Shown here: in pieces, positions 12,401 through 24,900 of the stretch
How the letters are laid out: each line of letters starts with the position of its first letter
Numbering within the stretch: the first letter of the stretch is position 1
Position numbers and translations under genes: made by a program
Assembly (NCBI RefSeq): GCF_036320965.1
Contig: NC_092271.1
Coordinates: forward strand, 12,424,596-12,488,595
Source: Panulirus ornatus
Taxonomy: Eukaryota; Arthropoda; Malacostraca; Decapoda; Palinuridae
Direction of reading: 5' to 3'
DNA length: 64,000 nucleotides
The notes under the pieces: generated by a model
The model's input: the letters and a program-made list of their open reading frames with translations, nothing else
Told to the model about the DNA's origin: nothing
The model's database searches: none

Positions 12401-15400
12401 GAGCTCACCTTTTGTCTTACTAGATAAATAATGCTATTCCTGTCTGCTACCACCTGCAGTACATAATGCTCAATTCTTGGTTCTGTGGGACTGATTCCAA
12501 CCATATCTTAAGTTTTCAGTTAAATTTTTCTACATTTATTCTATGCATTTTTCTTACTTCTCCTGGTATACTGAAATACTATGTTGAATAGCTGTTTGGG
12601 TTTCCTTGCTCCTTTTTTATATATTTTCATCTGACTTATTCTTAGTTTCATGGCATTCAAGCAGATTTAATACCTAAATATCTTACTTCTTGAGAGGCTT
12701 TAAAGTTCCATGTGATTTTCAGTTTTTGCTAACAATGTTCATTCAGTGCTTTCTAGATTTAGAAATAATTCAGTTCTGATGCAGTTGGCATCAAAGTCTA
12801 GCATGTATACAAAAAAGAAAGTGAGGGATGTTTATATGTGATGGTTGTTATTAAAAAAGTCCATTACAAGCTGGTCATGATGTAACCATGCTCATGAAGT
12901 ACTGTTCTCCTTTCTCATGCATTTTACCCATTTACAATGCTGTTCACTGCAATACCATCCAAACCTGCTGCCTTGCCGGCTTTCATCTTCCGCAAAGCTT
13001 TTACTATCTCTTCTCTGTTTACCAAATCATTTTCCCTAACCCTCTCACTTTGCACACCACCTCGACCAAAACACCCTATATCTGCCACTCTATCATCAAA
13101 CACATTCAACAAACCTTCAAAATACTCACTCCATCTCCTTCTCACATCACCACTACTTGTTATCACCTCCCCATTTGCGCCCTTCACTGAAGTTCCCATT
13201 TGCTCCCTTGTATTGCAGTGGAATTTATTAAAAAAGGGGGTGACTGTATTGTTGACTGGTTGGTAAGGTTATTTAATGTATGTATGACTCATGGTTAGGT
13301 GCCTGAGGATTGGCGGAATGCGTGCATAGTGCCATTGTACAAAGGCAAAGGGGATAAGAGTGAGTGCTCAAATTACAGAGGTATAAGTTTGCTGAGTATT
13401 CCTGGTAAATTATATGGGAGGGTACTGATTGAGAGGGTGAAGGCATGTACAGAGCATCAGATTGGGGAAGAGCAGTGTGGTTTCAGAAGTGGTAGAGGAT
13501 GTGTGGATCAGGTGTTTGCTTTGAAGAATGTATGTGAGAAATACTTAGAAAAGCAAATGGATTTGTATGTAGCATTTATGGATCTGGAGAAGGCATATGA
13601 TAGAGTTGATAGAGATGCTCTGTGGAAGGTATTAAGAATATATGGTGTGGGAGGCAAGTTGTTAGAAGCAGTGAAAAGTTTTTATCGAGGATGTAAGGCA
13701 TGTGTACGTGTAGGAAGAGAGGAAAGTGATTGGTTCTCAGTGAATGTAGGTTTGCGGCAGGGGTGTGTGATGTCTCCATGGTTGTTTAATTTGTTTATGG
13801 ATAGGGTTGTTAGGGAGGTGAATGCAAGAGTTTTGGAAAGAGGGGCAAGTATGAAGTCTGTTGGGGATGAGAGAGCTTGGGAAGTGAGTCAGTTGTTGTT
13901 CGCTGATGATACAGCGCTGGTGGCTGATTCATGTAAGAAACTGCAGAAGCTGGTGACTGAGTTTGGTAAAGTGTGTGAAAGAAGAAAGTTAAGAGTAAAT
14001 GTGAATAAGAGCAAGGTTATTAGGTACAGTAGGGTTGAGGGTCAAGTCAATTGGGAGGTGAGTTTGAATGGAGAAAAACTGGAGGAAGTGAAGTGTTTTA
14101 GATATCTGGGAGTGGATCTGGCAGCGGATGGAACCATGGAAGCGGAAGTGGATCATAGGGTGGGGGAGGGGGCGAAAATTCTGGGAGCCTTGAAGAATGT
14201 GTGGAAGTCGAGAACATTATCTTGGAAAGCAAAAATGGGTATGTTTGAAGAATAGTGGTTCCAACAATGTTGTATGGTTGCGAGGCGTGGGCTATGGATA
14301 GAGTTGTGCGCAGGAGGATGGATGTGCTGGAAATGAGATGTTTGAGGACAATGTGTGGTGTGAGGTGGTTTGATCGAGTAAGTAATGTAAGGGTAAGAGA
14401 GATGTGTGGAAATAAAAAGAGCGTGGTTGAGAGAGCAGAAGAGGGTGTTTTGAAATGGTTTGGGCACATGGAGAGAATGAGTGAGGAAAGATTGACCAAG
14501 AGGATATATGTGTCGGAGGTGGAGGGAACGCGGAGAAGAGGGAGACCAAATTGGAGGTGGAAAGATGGAGTGAAAAAGATTTTGTGTGATCGGGGCCTGA
14601 ACATGCAGGAGGGTGAAAGGAGGGCAAGGAATAGAGTGAATTGGAGCGATGTGGTATACCCGGGTTGACGTGCTGTCAGTGGATTGAATCAAGGCATGTG
14701 AAGCGTCTGGGGTAAACCATGGAAAGCTGTGTAGGTATGTATATTTGCGTGTGTGGAACATATGTATATACATGTGTATGGGGGTGGGTTGGGCCATTTC
14801 TTTCGTCTGTTTCCTTGCGCAACCTCGCAAACGCGGGAGACAGCGAAAAAAAAAAAAAAAAACAATGCTGTTCATATTATATTCTGCTTTTCAGAGAATA
14901 TTTTTTCTTTTAAGTTACAGACTCCACTCTCAGACCTTAATTGAAATATAGGGAGGTTAATGAAAGATTAAAAGAAGAGACATGGGAAAGTATTTATGAA
15001 TTTTAGAGTAAGTGAAAAACATAGTCTTTCAAAATTTGCCATGTCATAGTTGTTGAGAAAGACATGAGGGGTAGAGAATTCCAAACCTTCGAGATGTAGG
15101 AAAAGAAATGGTTAACAAAACAACGCACTTTTGAGTTAGTGCACCCTTGAGTTGCCAGTGGCCACAGAGTTATAATGTGACAAAGCAACTTGCTGAGTAT
15201 TGCATGGTATAGCTAAAGATGGAAGCACACAAGCAGCCAGTTCTCAGTAGCAAAAACCAAAGTAAAACCTACAGAAGAGGGAAAGTGAACCAATATTACA
15301 GCATAGGGCAAGCAGGTCAAGTTTCGAAGTTAATCTGGGAGAGTCTATAAGTCAGACCACTTTTGACTTATCTCTGTCAAGTAAGGATGCAGAGCTAGAA

Positions 15401-16291
15401 CCACCCCAAGTGTGTGAGAAGTACTCTGTACAAGGATGGATCAATTCTTTAAATAAATGGAGCAAAGAAATTTCGACATTTAAACAGGGCTCCTAGTTTC
15501 TTAGAGGCAGGAACATTACCAGGACTCTGAGTTTCTTTAGGGAAGACTTAGCTATTTCCATAATAAGGGGTTTCCAAGATAGAATGGATGTTACAGTAAC
15601 ACCAAGTATGTTCACTGAGTCAAGAGGTGGTATTACGGAACCACTGAAGGAGAGGGGAAAAGTTGTGAGAAATTTTCAGTCAAGAGATGGGTAGAAACTG
15701 GGTCTTGGAGGCGTTAAACTTAACCAGATTTCATCTACCCCACTAAGATATCCTGTCCAAGTCTGAGTTTACTGAGGAAGTTGTGTTGAGATGAGATTTA
15801 GATCAAAAGAGAGAAGAAAGAGCAGAATTGAAGGATGTGGAGGAATGCATAGTTGAGTCAGCAGCATACAAGTGCATTTGGTTAATTGTGATAGAAAGGA
15901 AATCGTTAGTAAAGGGAGGAAAAGTGTAGGACACAAAAAAAGAAACTGATGATTCAATAATGAGACAAAGGAAAAAATTCCTCTTGAGATGCTTCTGTAT
16001 TGTTTATGAGTCTTCAAAACCTACAACTACATGGAAAGTTTATGACTAAATGCTCAAGAGCTATTGTACATGTGGTGTTACTGGACTCAACCTGCTTGAG
16101 GTTATACCACAAATGAAAAGTCACCATTGCCAAGGCTGTATCATTGTCAGTTGACAAAACATAGTACAGTGTCGTCACAGTGCTTCTCGTTTTAAAAGAG
16201 TCTATCCTATTCCTCATACTGAGTGTATCACATCCTTTAAGCTGCGGGTTCCCCTAAATCTTTTGAACAGGGTTCCAGGAGTCATGTAATG

Positions 16292-16343
<52 letters not shown>

Positions 16344-16386
16344 TAATAATAATATAATAATAGTAATAATATTAATAACATTAATG

Positions 16387-16432
<46 letters not shown>

Positions 16433-18880
16433 GGCATGTGTACGTGTAGGAAGAGAGGAAAGTGATTGGTTCTCAGTGAATGTAGGTTTGCGGCAGGGGT
16501 GTGTGATGTCTCCATGGTTGTTTAATTTGTTTATGGATGGGGTTGTTAGGGAGGTGAATGCAAGAGTTTTGGAAAGAGGGGCAAGTATGAAGTCTGTTGT
16601 GGATGAGAGAGCTTGGGAAGTGAGTCAGTTGTTGTTCGCTGATGATACAGCGCTGGTGGCTGATTCATGTGAGAAACTGCAGAAGCTGGTGGCTGAGTTT
16701 GGTAAAGTGTGTGAAAGAAGAAAGTTAAGAGTAAATGTGAATAAGAGCAAGGTTATTAGGTACAGTAGGGTTGAGGGTCAAGTCAATTGGGAGGTAAGTT
16801 TGAATGGAGAAAAACTGGAGGAAGTAGAGTGTTTTAGATATCTGGGAGTGGATCTGGCAGCGGATGGAACCATGGAAGCAGAAGTGGATCATAGGGTGGG
16901 GGAGAGGGCGAAAATCCTGGGAGCCTTGAAGAATGTGTGGAAGTCGAGAACATTATCTCGGAAAGCAAAAATGGCTATGTTTGAAGGAATAGTGGTTCCA
17001 ACAATTTTGTATGGTTGCGAGGCGTGGGCTATGGATAGAGTTGTGCGCAGGAGGGTGGATGTGCTGGAAATGAGATGTTTGAGGACAATGTGTGGTGTGA
17101 GGTGGTTTGATCGAGTAAGTAACGTAAGGGTAAGAGAGATGTGTGGAAATAAAAAGAGCGTGGTTGAGAGAGCAGAAGAGGGTGTTTTGAAATGGTTTGG
17201 GCATATGGAGAGAATGAGTGAGGAAAGATTGACCAAGAGGATATATGTGTCGGAGGTGGAGGGAACAAGGAGAAGTGGGAGACCAAACTGGAGGTGGAAA
17301 GATGGAGTGAAAAAGATTTTGTGTGATCGGGTCCTGAACATGCAGGAGGGTGAAAGGAGGGCAAGGAATAGAGTGAATTGGATCGATGTGGTATACCGGG
17401 GTTGACGTGCTGTCAGTGGATTGAATCAGGGCATGTGAAGCGTCTGGGGTAAACCATGGAAAGCTGTGTAGGTATGTATATTTGCGTGTGTGGATGTGTA
17501 TGTGTATATACATGTGTATGGGGGTGGGTTGGGCCATTTCTTTCGTCTGTTTCCTTGTGCTACCTGCAAACGCGGGAGACAGCGACAAAGCAAAAAAAAA
17601 AATAATAATAATTATCCCTAGGGATAGGGGAGAAAGAATACTTCCCACGTATTCCCTGCGTGTCGTAGAAGGCGACTAAAAGGGGAGGGAGCGGAGGCTG
17701 GAAATCCTCCCCTCTCATCTTTTTTTTTTTAATTTTCCAAAAGACGGAACAGAGAACGAGGCCAGGTGAGGATATTCCCTCAGAGGCCCAGTCCTCTGTT
17801 CTTAACGCTACCTTGCTAACGCGGGAAATGGCGAATAGTTTGAAAAAAAAAAATAATGATGATAATAAATGTGTGTGGATGTAACCAAGATGTGAATTTG
17901 CGTGTGTGGACGTATGTATATACATGTGTATGGGGGTGGGTTGGGCCATTTCTTTCGTCTGTTTCCTTGCGCTACCTCACAAATGCGGGAGACAGTGACA
18001 AAGCAAAAAAAAAAAATAATAATAATAATAACAATAAATAATAATAATAAGGTAATTAGGTAATTAGGTACAGTAGGGTTGAGGGTCAAGTCAATTGGGA
18101 GGTAAGTTTGAATGGAGAAAAACTGGACGAAGTAAAGTGTTTAAGATATCTGGGAGTGGATCTGGCAGCAGATGGAACCATGGAAGCAGAAGTGGATCAT
18201 AGGGTGGGGGAGGGGGCGAAAATCCTGGGAGCCTTGAAGAATGTGTGGAAGTCGAGAACATTATCTCAGAAAGCAAAAATGGGTATGTTTGAAGGAACAG
18301 TGGTTCCAACAATGTTGTATGGTTGCGAGGCGTGGGCTATGGATAGAGTTGTGCGCAGGAGGATGGATGTGCTGGAAATGAGATGTTTGAGAGCAGAGGA
18401 GGGTGTTTTAAATTGGTTTGGGCACATGGAGAGAATGAGTGAGGAAAGATTGACCAAGAGGATATATGTGTCGGAGGTGGAGGGAACGAGGAGAAGTGGG
18501 AGACCAAATTGGAGGTGGAAAGATGGAGTGAAAAAGATTTTGTGTGATCGGGGCCTGAACATGCAGGAGGGTGAAAGGAGGGCAAGGAATAGAGTGAATT
18601 GGATCGATGTGGTATACCGGGGTTGACGTGCTGTCAGTGGATTGAATCAGGGCATGTGAAGCGTCTGGGGTAAACCATGGAAAGCTGTGTAGGTATGTAT
18701 ATTTGCGTGTGTGGACGTATGTATATACATGTGTATGGGGTGGGTTGGGCCATTTCTTTCGTCTGTTTCCTTGCGCTACCTCGCAAACGCGGGAGACAGC
18801 GACAAAAAAAAAAAATAATAATGATAATAATAATAATACTAGTAATGCTAATAATATAATAACAATAATGCTAATAATGC

Positions 18881-18931
<51 letters not shown>

Positions 18932-21900
18932 TAATACTGTATATAGCATTCTGATTTAAGCATTCACATTAGGGAAAAACATGTATTACTCATACATACA
19001 TAGAAAAATTATCTGGACCCAAGATTCCTTTACAACTACTTGCAACTATTTTGAAATTTCACTGTACTATCACTACAACATCCCAACATAACAATACATA
19101 AGAAATAAGAATTCTTCTGCAAATTAACAATCACAAATATCCTACCTGTCCAAGCAGTAAAAATGATGCTTTGTCATTGGATATCTCAGTCTTTGTCGAC
19201 GAGATGGATTCTTCTTGTGGCCTTATCTTTGTTGGAGAACGTGAAGGTCGTGAAGATGAAGCTGTTGTCTGCACTAGTCTTTTAACGGGAATGTGTTCAC
19301 CACTATTACGACTAACCATGAAAGAAAGTTTGAAATAATAACAATCCTGAGATCAAGAATCATTGGTCTTAAGTACTCATAAAAAGGTAAGTTTTTCTTT
19401 CTGTATATGGGCATTAAGAAATTGACAGAGGCACATGATAAGGACCTTTCAGAGAGTAGAGCAGCAATGACACTCATTGCATTTAATGTCAAACTACTTA
19501 TATGAATAGTTAACCCCTCTTCAAATGATTAGCTACTAAGAGCTCACTAATACTGAGACGAGTTTACACGAATCCTCCTATCAAGCATGACACTGCCCTG
19601 ACTTCCAAGCAGTTAACTTTAAACTCAGGTGAAGGCCAGTCCCACTGCAGGTGGCACATTAGCTTGTTTTTCAGTTTAAAATGCCCATTCTTTAAAAAAA
19701 AATTGAAGACTGAATAGACAGGTTAGCACACATGTCTTCACTATTTAAACACAGTCAAGTGACAAACTGAAGTTTTTCAAATCTCGAAAGATTTTTTTGC
19801 ATTTGACAATGTATCCTGGATACTCGATCATAAAATCAAGGCAAACTAGCCCAAGTAGAGGAGACAGCCAATATTTCAAGATTCACTGTAGTGTAATCCC
19901 AGTATCAAACTAATAACCAATTACACCCACTTACCAATAGTCAATAAAAATAACTAAATCACATACTTAAGGGCCTCTTGGAAAAACATGGACACTACAG
20001 TTCAGTCCCCAAAAGGGATAACATTTTCAAACATTACACACAGGTCCTAAAACAAAAGGAATAGCCTCCATTCATGAGACTGTAGTTGGACCACGAGGAT
20101 GAACCCTAAAATTTCTTTGATGTAAGGAAGAAACCTAAATTCTCTCACTCATTTTGAAGGGACTGCTGATGGTGGACATGGGGTATGTGGGTCGTGGAGG
20201 TATGCATAATGAGAGAGTCATGGCAAGTGGCATGGTGAGAAGCAATTGTAAAAGTGTAGCAAGGTGGCTTAAGTGCAAGGGATAACAAATGAATTTCTCA
20301 AAAAAAAATATGACAGCAGTGTTGACTGTAAGTTGGGACTTTTAATGTATGTATGGCTTAAGGTGAGGTGTCTGAGGATTGGTAGAGTGCATGTATGGTG
20401 CCACTGTATAAGGCAAGGAGTGTTCAAATTGTGGAGATATAACTATGCTCAGAGTATCTGTTGTGTGGTAAAATGATGATTAATTCTAACTGTGGAGTTT
20501 GATCAACAAACCTGTTAAGTTATATGGAGGAATGGTGATTGAGAAAATGGTGGTATGCACAAAACAACAGACAAGATGAACAGTGAATGGTAGAGGATTT
20601 ATGGATCAGGTGTTTGTCTTGAAGAATCTATGAGAAATACTCACTGAAACAGAATAATTTGTCCATGGCATATAATTATGGATCTGAAGGAACTATATGT
20701 GGAAATAGAGGTGCTTTGCGGAAGGTGTTATGAATACATGGTGTAGGAGGAAATTCACATTATGGAAAAACAAATTTTTATCAAAAGAGAAGAGTGGTTA
20801 TTAAGAAGGTGGTGGTATGCACAGAGCAACAGATGGGATGAACAGTATAGCTTCATGAATGGTAGAGGATTTATGGATCAGGTGTGTTCTTAAGAATCTT
20901 TGAGAAATACTTATAGAAACAATGATTTGTCCATGACATTTATGGATTTGAAGGAGGCATATGATATGACTGATAGAGATGCTATGTGGAAGTGTTAAGA
21001 ATAGATGGTGTAAGAGTAAATTTACTTCAAAGAAAGACGAATCTTTATCAAAAGAGTATAAAGAAATGAGGGCGAGTGGTTATATATGAAGGTGGGTCTG
21101 TAGCAGAAGTGTGATTTCACCATGGCTGTTTAATCTGCTTATGGATGGTTAAGAAAGAGAATATGATAATCTCCTGTCTGTTGGGGGAAGAGGGATCTTG
21201 GAGGTGAATTAGTTGCTGTTAGTGGCTCTGGCAGTATATTCAAGTAAAAAAATTGCTGAAGCTGGTTTCTGAGTTTGAAAGAGTGTCTGATAAGAGAATG
21301 TTTTGACCTAAAATCGATAAAGTAAGGTCATGTTTAGCATGGTAGAGAGAAAGACTGTTTGGAGAGTGCATTTGAATGAAGAGAACCTAAAGAAAGTGAA
21401 GTGTTCTAGATACTAAAGAGTGGACATGACAGCGGATGGAACCATGGAAGCTAAAGTGAACCATAGGTGGGTAGGGGATTAAGGTCCTGGGCATGCTGAG
21501 GAAAGTGTGGATACAGAGATCACAGTCACAGTCTGATACTTCAGTCCTGACAGTATTTTCATACCACTAGAATATTTCCAGCTATTTTCTGGTATGGCAC
21601 TGAGAGAGAGTAAGTAGAGGAACCAAATAAAATCCATGAGATCACACAGAGAAACCTGACACCTCACAGACATACAAATAGCAAATTTACAACCAGGAAA
21701 CCCTACCTCTCCTCCCTCCCTCCCTCCCTCATCCTTTCCCAGCCTCAGCCTTCAAGTTTGTGCTAGTCTACATTTCAGCATCGTTCATCCCTCAGAGCAT
21801 TTCACAGAAAGTTTGTCACCCTTCACTTATAAAAATCACTGCTGGGCATATAAACTCATTATATGTTCATTGCTGCTATCACCATTAAGATTTGTGATGT

Positions 21901-24900
21901 AAAGCAGAAAAAAGGTATTTGACTTTGAATTAATTTGATCTTGAACACAAATATGGTATTGTCAATAATGAGGGTAATGGCAGAGGTAATATCAAATAAT
22001 GTAAAGATGAAATTACATTTCAGATTCAAAGTAACATCACAAAAATATCAATCTAGCAAAAGAAACAATCTTAACTACATTAAACTTATGACAAGGTTTC
22101 TTCAACAATCTATTCATAGCGTAACATTACCTGAATTTAACAATCATAGGGCCTTTTCCCAAAATACAGCAGCTCTGTTTATAATAATTTTATTTCACTG
22201 TCACCAAATGCAGTTGTTTTAATCAAACCATCCACCCCCTACCCTCTTTATGTCCTTTCCTGATTATTCATAATCACAAGAGGACCAATCTCTATCCCAA
22301 CTGATCCCAGGCATGGCAATCATTCACACAGTTCAAGCCACTATATGCAGCAATAGAAAAAGGAGAATGCATTTTGTGATGTCTGCTATCTTCAGGTACC
22401 CAGAGTGGCACAAGAGGTATCACATACAGGCCTTAGGTTCTGCCAAACAATTAGAAATCTTTATCATTCATCCACTCCCCCAATCATTCACTCTACCATT
22501 CACCCCTGCTTCCTTGTTCACCCAAATTGGAAAGCACTGGCTAAACTCACCAAAGACAAATGAGTGTGATGGAATACTTCAAGTTCAGTATTACACTAAT
22601 CAATTTATAAAGGTTGAATCTTAGCATTCATTTTTTCTCTGATTTCCTGAATTCTGTCATCCTAGAGGCAAAATACCACAAATATATGCTGTTCCTAAAG
22701 GGCTAAAATACCCCTGAATATCTTGTGCCCCCATTAAAGTTTGTACCTAACAGTTTGAGAAATGTTGCATTTTGACACCTTTCCTCAACCAATAAGACTT
22801 CTAATTCTCCTCCTTTTGTCTTTCCCATTTCATACTATCTTTCCATCTTTAAGAGCCAAGTCTACAAACACCTAAGAAGCTCTAATTAATTTCTTAATTC
22901 CATTTCTATACGTGTTTCTCTTTTCAGCTGAGATGGCTACAATTAGGGTAAGTCTATTTTGCCTGTGCTTTGTTTGCCTCTACTTGGTTGGTTCCTATTT
23001 GAAAAGAAAAAGGAAAAATTGAGGCAACTGGATAACTGCCTTTCTCCCAAGGTAATCAGAAACAAAAAGAGTGGTAAGCAGCAATACTTGCTTTTTAGGA
23101 CAATGCCTAAGCAGGAAAAACAAGGAATATTCCCTGTGCCCATCATCCCCATTTTTCAAGCCTGCTAAACAAATGCCAGCAAAAAATGGGCTATTCTCTA
23201 CATGCACCATTTAGTTTCCCTAAGTTCCATGTATTACACAAAAACAAGATGCAGCCTAAAAAAATACTGTCGTGTTGAACAACTTCATATTGAAAGTTAA
23301 AAATCCAAGGCGCTGTTTGCTGATGTAGAACACATGAATCATTTCCACAGCCATCCAACCGTATTTGAAAACCTCTAGAGGGCTGAAGGTGAGGAATAAC
23401 CTGTCTTTGCTGTTAACAAAATAGCAATCAGCCTTAAGGTAAAACAAGCAATGGAGGAGGTTAAAAGTTGATAGATCTTGATAATATGAAACCCTCACAT
23501 CTCCTGAGGGAGTTTTAATTCCAAACTGCTGGGTAACAGTTCCAAAGTTCTGCTCCCTAGGAATATTCTGTGCAGCAAAAAATCAAACTCTCTAGAATTA
23601 TACACTTCCTTCTTCACAGCAGTAGAATGTAAGGCTGCTTATCGATGCCAAAAGTGAAATGATATCTGCACAGCTTGTGAGCTCGTGCAGCCTATCAAAT
23701 TTCAAAAACTTGTACAAAATGCAAAACAGTGAACTCTGAGGAGCCAGCACAATTGACAAACTTCTGAAGGTTGACCATGCTAAAAACTTGTGAAACAAAA
23801 TCTGTGGAATCCTAAATATTCAGTTGAGAATGATTTCTTAGGACATGCAAAATCACAGACATTATCATCAGTAGCTATAATGTTTATCTCTTTCTTTTAA
23901 TCATTCAAAACATGAGGCAATAAACAAATCCAATGCTTAACTGTTGCAAAATATACCTATGACACTTGAACTTAACAGAAAGACTACTTTATCTAAAGGC
24001 CCATCTTGTCTTTTACTTGTAGCAAGGTCGTTTATCATCTCAGAGAATGCAGCTAATTGCCCATCAGCAAAGGTAATGTGTCTCCTAATCAAAGGATTCA
24101 AGTTACCTTGGCTCAAGGCTGTTGAGTTCTTGCTTTCCAGCCACTGAGGGAATGATGATTCTGTTAGTCTGATTTTTCAGTTATTCAGGTGTCAATGCTG
24201 CTTCACTCTTTGACAGGTCTTGGGTAAATGTCTCTGTGGTCCACTGTCAAGTATAAAAAAATAGTGTACTATTACATTTCAATAAAACTGGACGTTAAGG
24301 AAATTGAAGACATATCAGGTTGAACAAGAAATTTTAAGGAGATTGGAAAAGCCAGTTGATAACATCCATAATTACTGACACACTAGCCAATTATGCTTTA
24401 AGGTGAAGATGAAATAAAATGCTCTCATAAATCATATCTGAAGATCAATATTCAATATTAATATGACTATTACGTAATATCAACAAATCAATAAGTAAGG
24501 CTACATCAAGGTTGTAACTATTGATGCCTCTCATTAAAATATTTTAGTTGTCCATACAATGCATTCAAATCTGATGAAACTTAGTAGATTTTCAAATCTT
24601 ATGCATCATTGCAGTAAACTGCAGAGTTATAATGAAAACTAGCAGCCCCCTTTAACAATAACAATACAGTATCAATGTTCTCAAAACAACTATCTTACCA
24701 TGTCAGAATACAACTCAGAATAGAATAACTGCAATCTATCATTCCATTTAAAAACCACATTAGAGCATGGCAAGGAAGCTAACTTAACCAGCATGGTTTA
24801 CAAATGAACAAAATCTTGAGGATCACTTTCTTCTGGAAAATTAAATATTACACTAATCATACCATTCTTTTCTTCTTATTGCAGATTATCAGGATTCCCA

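Noticed and set aside
16014..16217. 67-codon minus-strand frame beside the jockey/CR1 relic
   Set aside because: Does not align with RT motifs and is not continuous with the relic frame.
22313..22624. 103-codon plus-strand frame in WDR91 intron 7
   Set aside because: No similarity recognised, AT-rich intronic DNA, no supporting signals.
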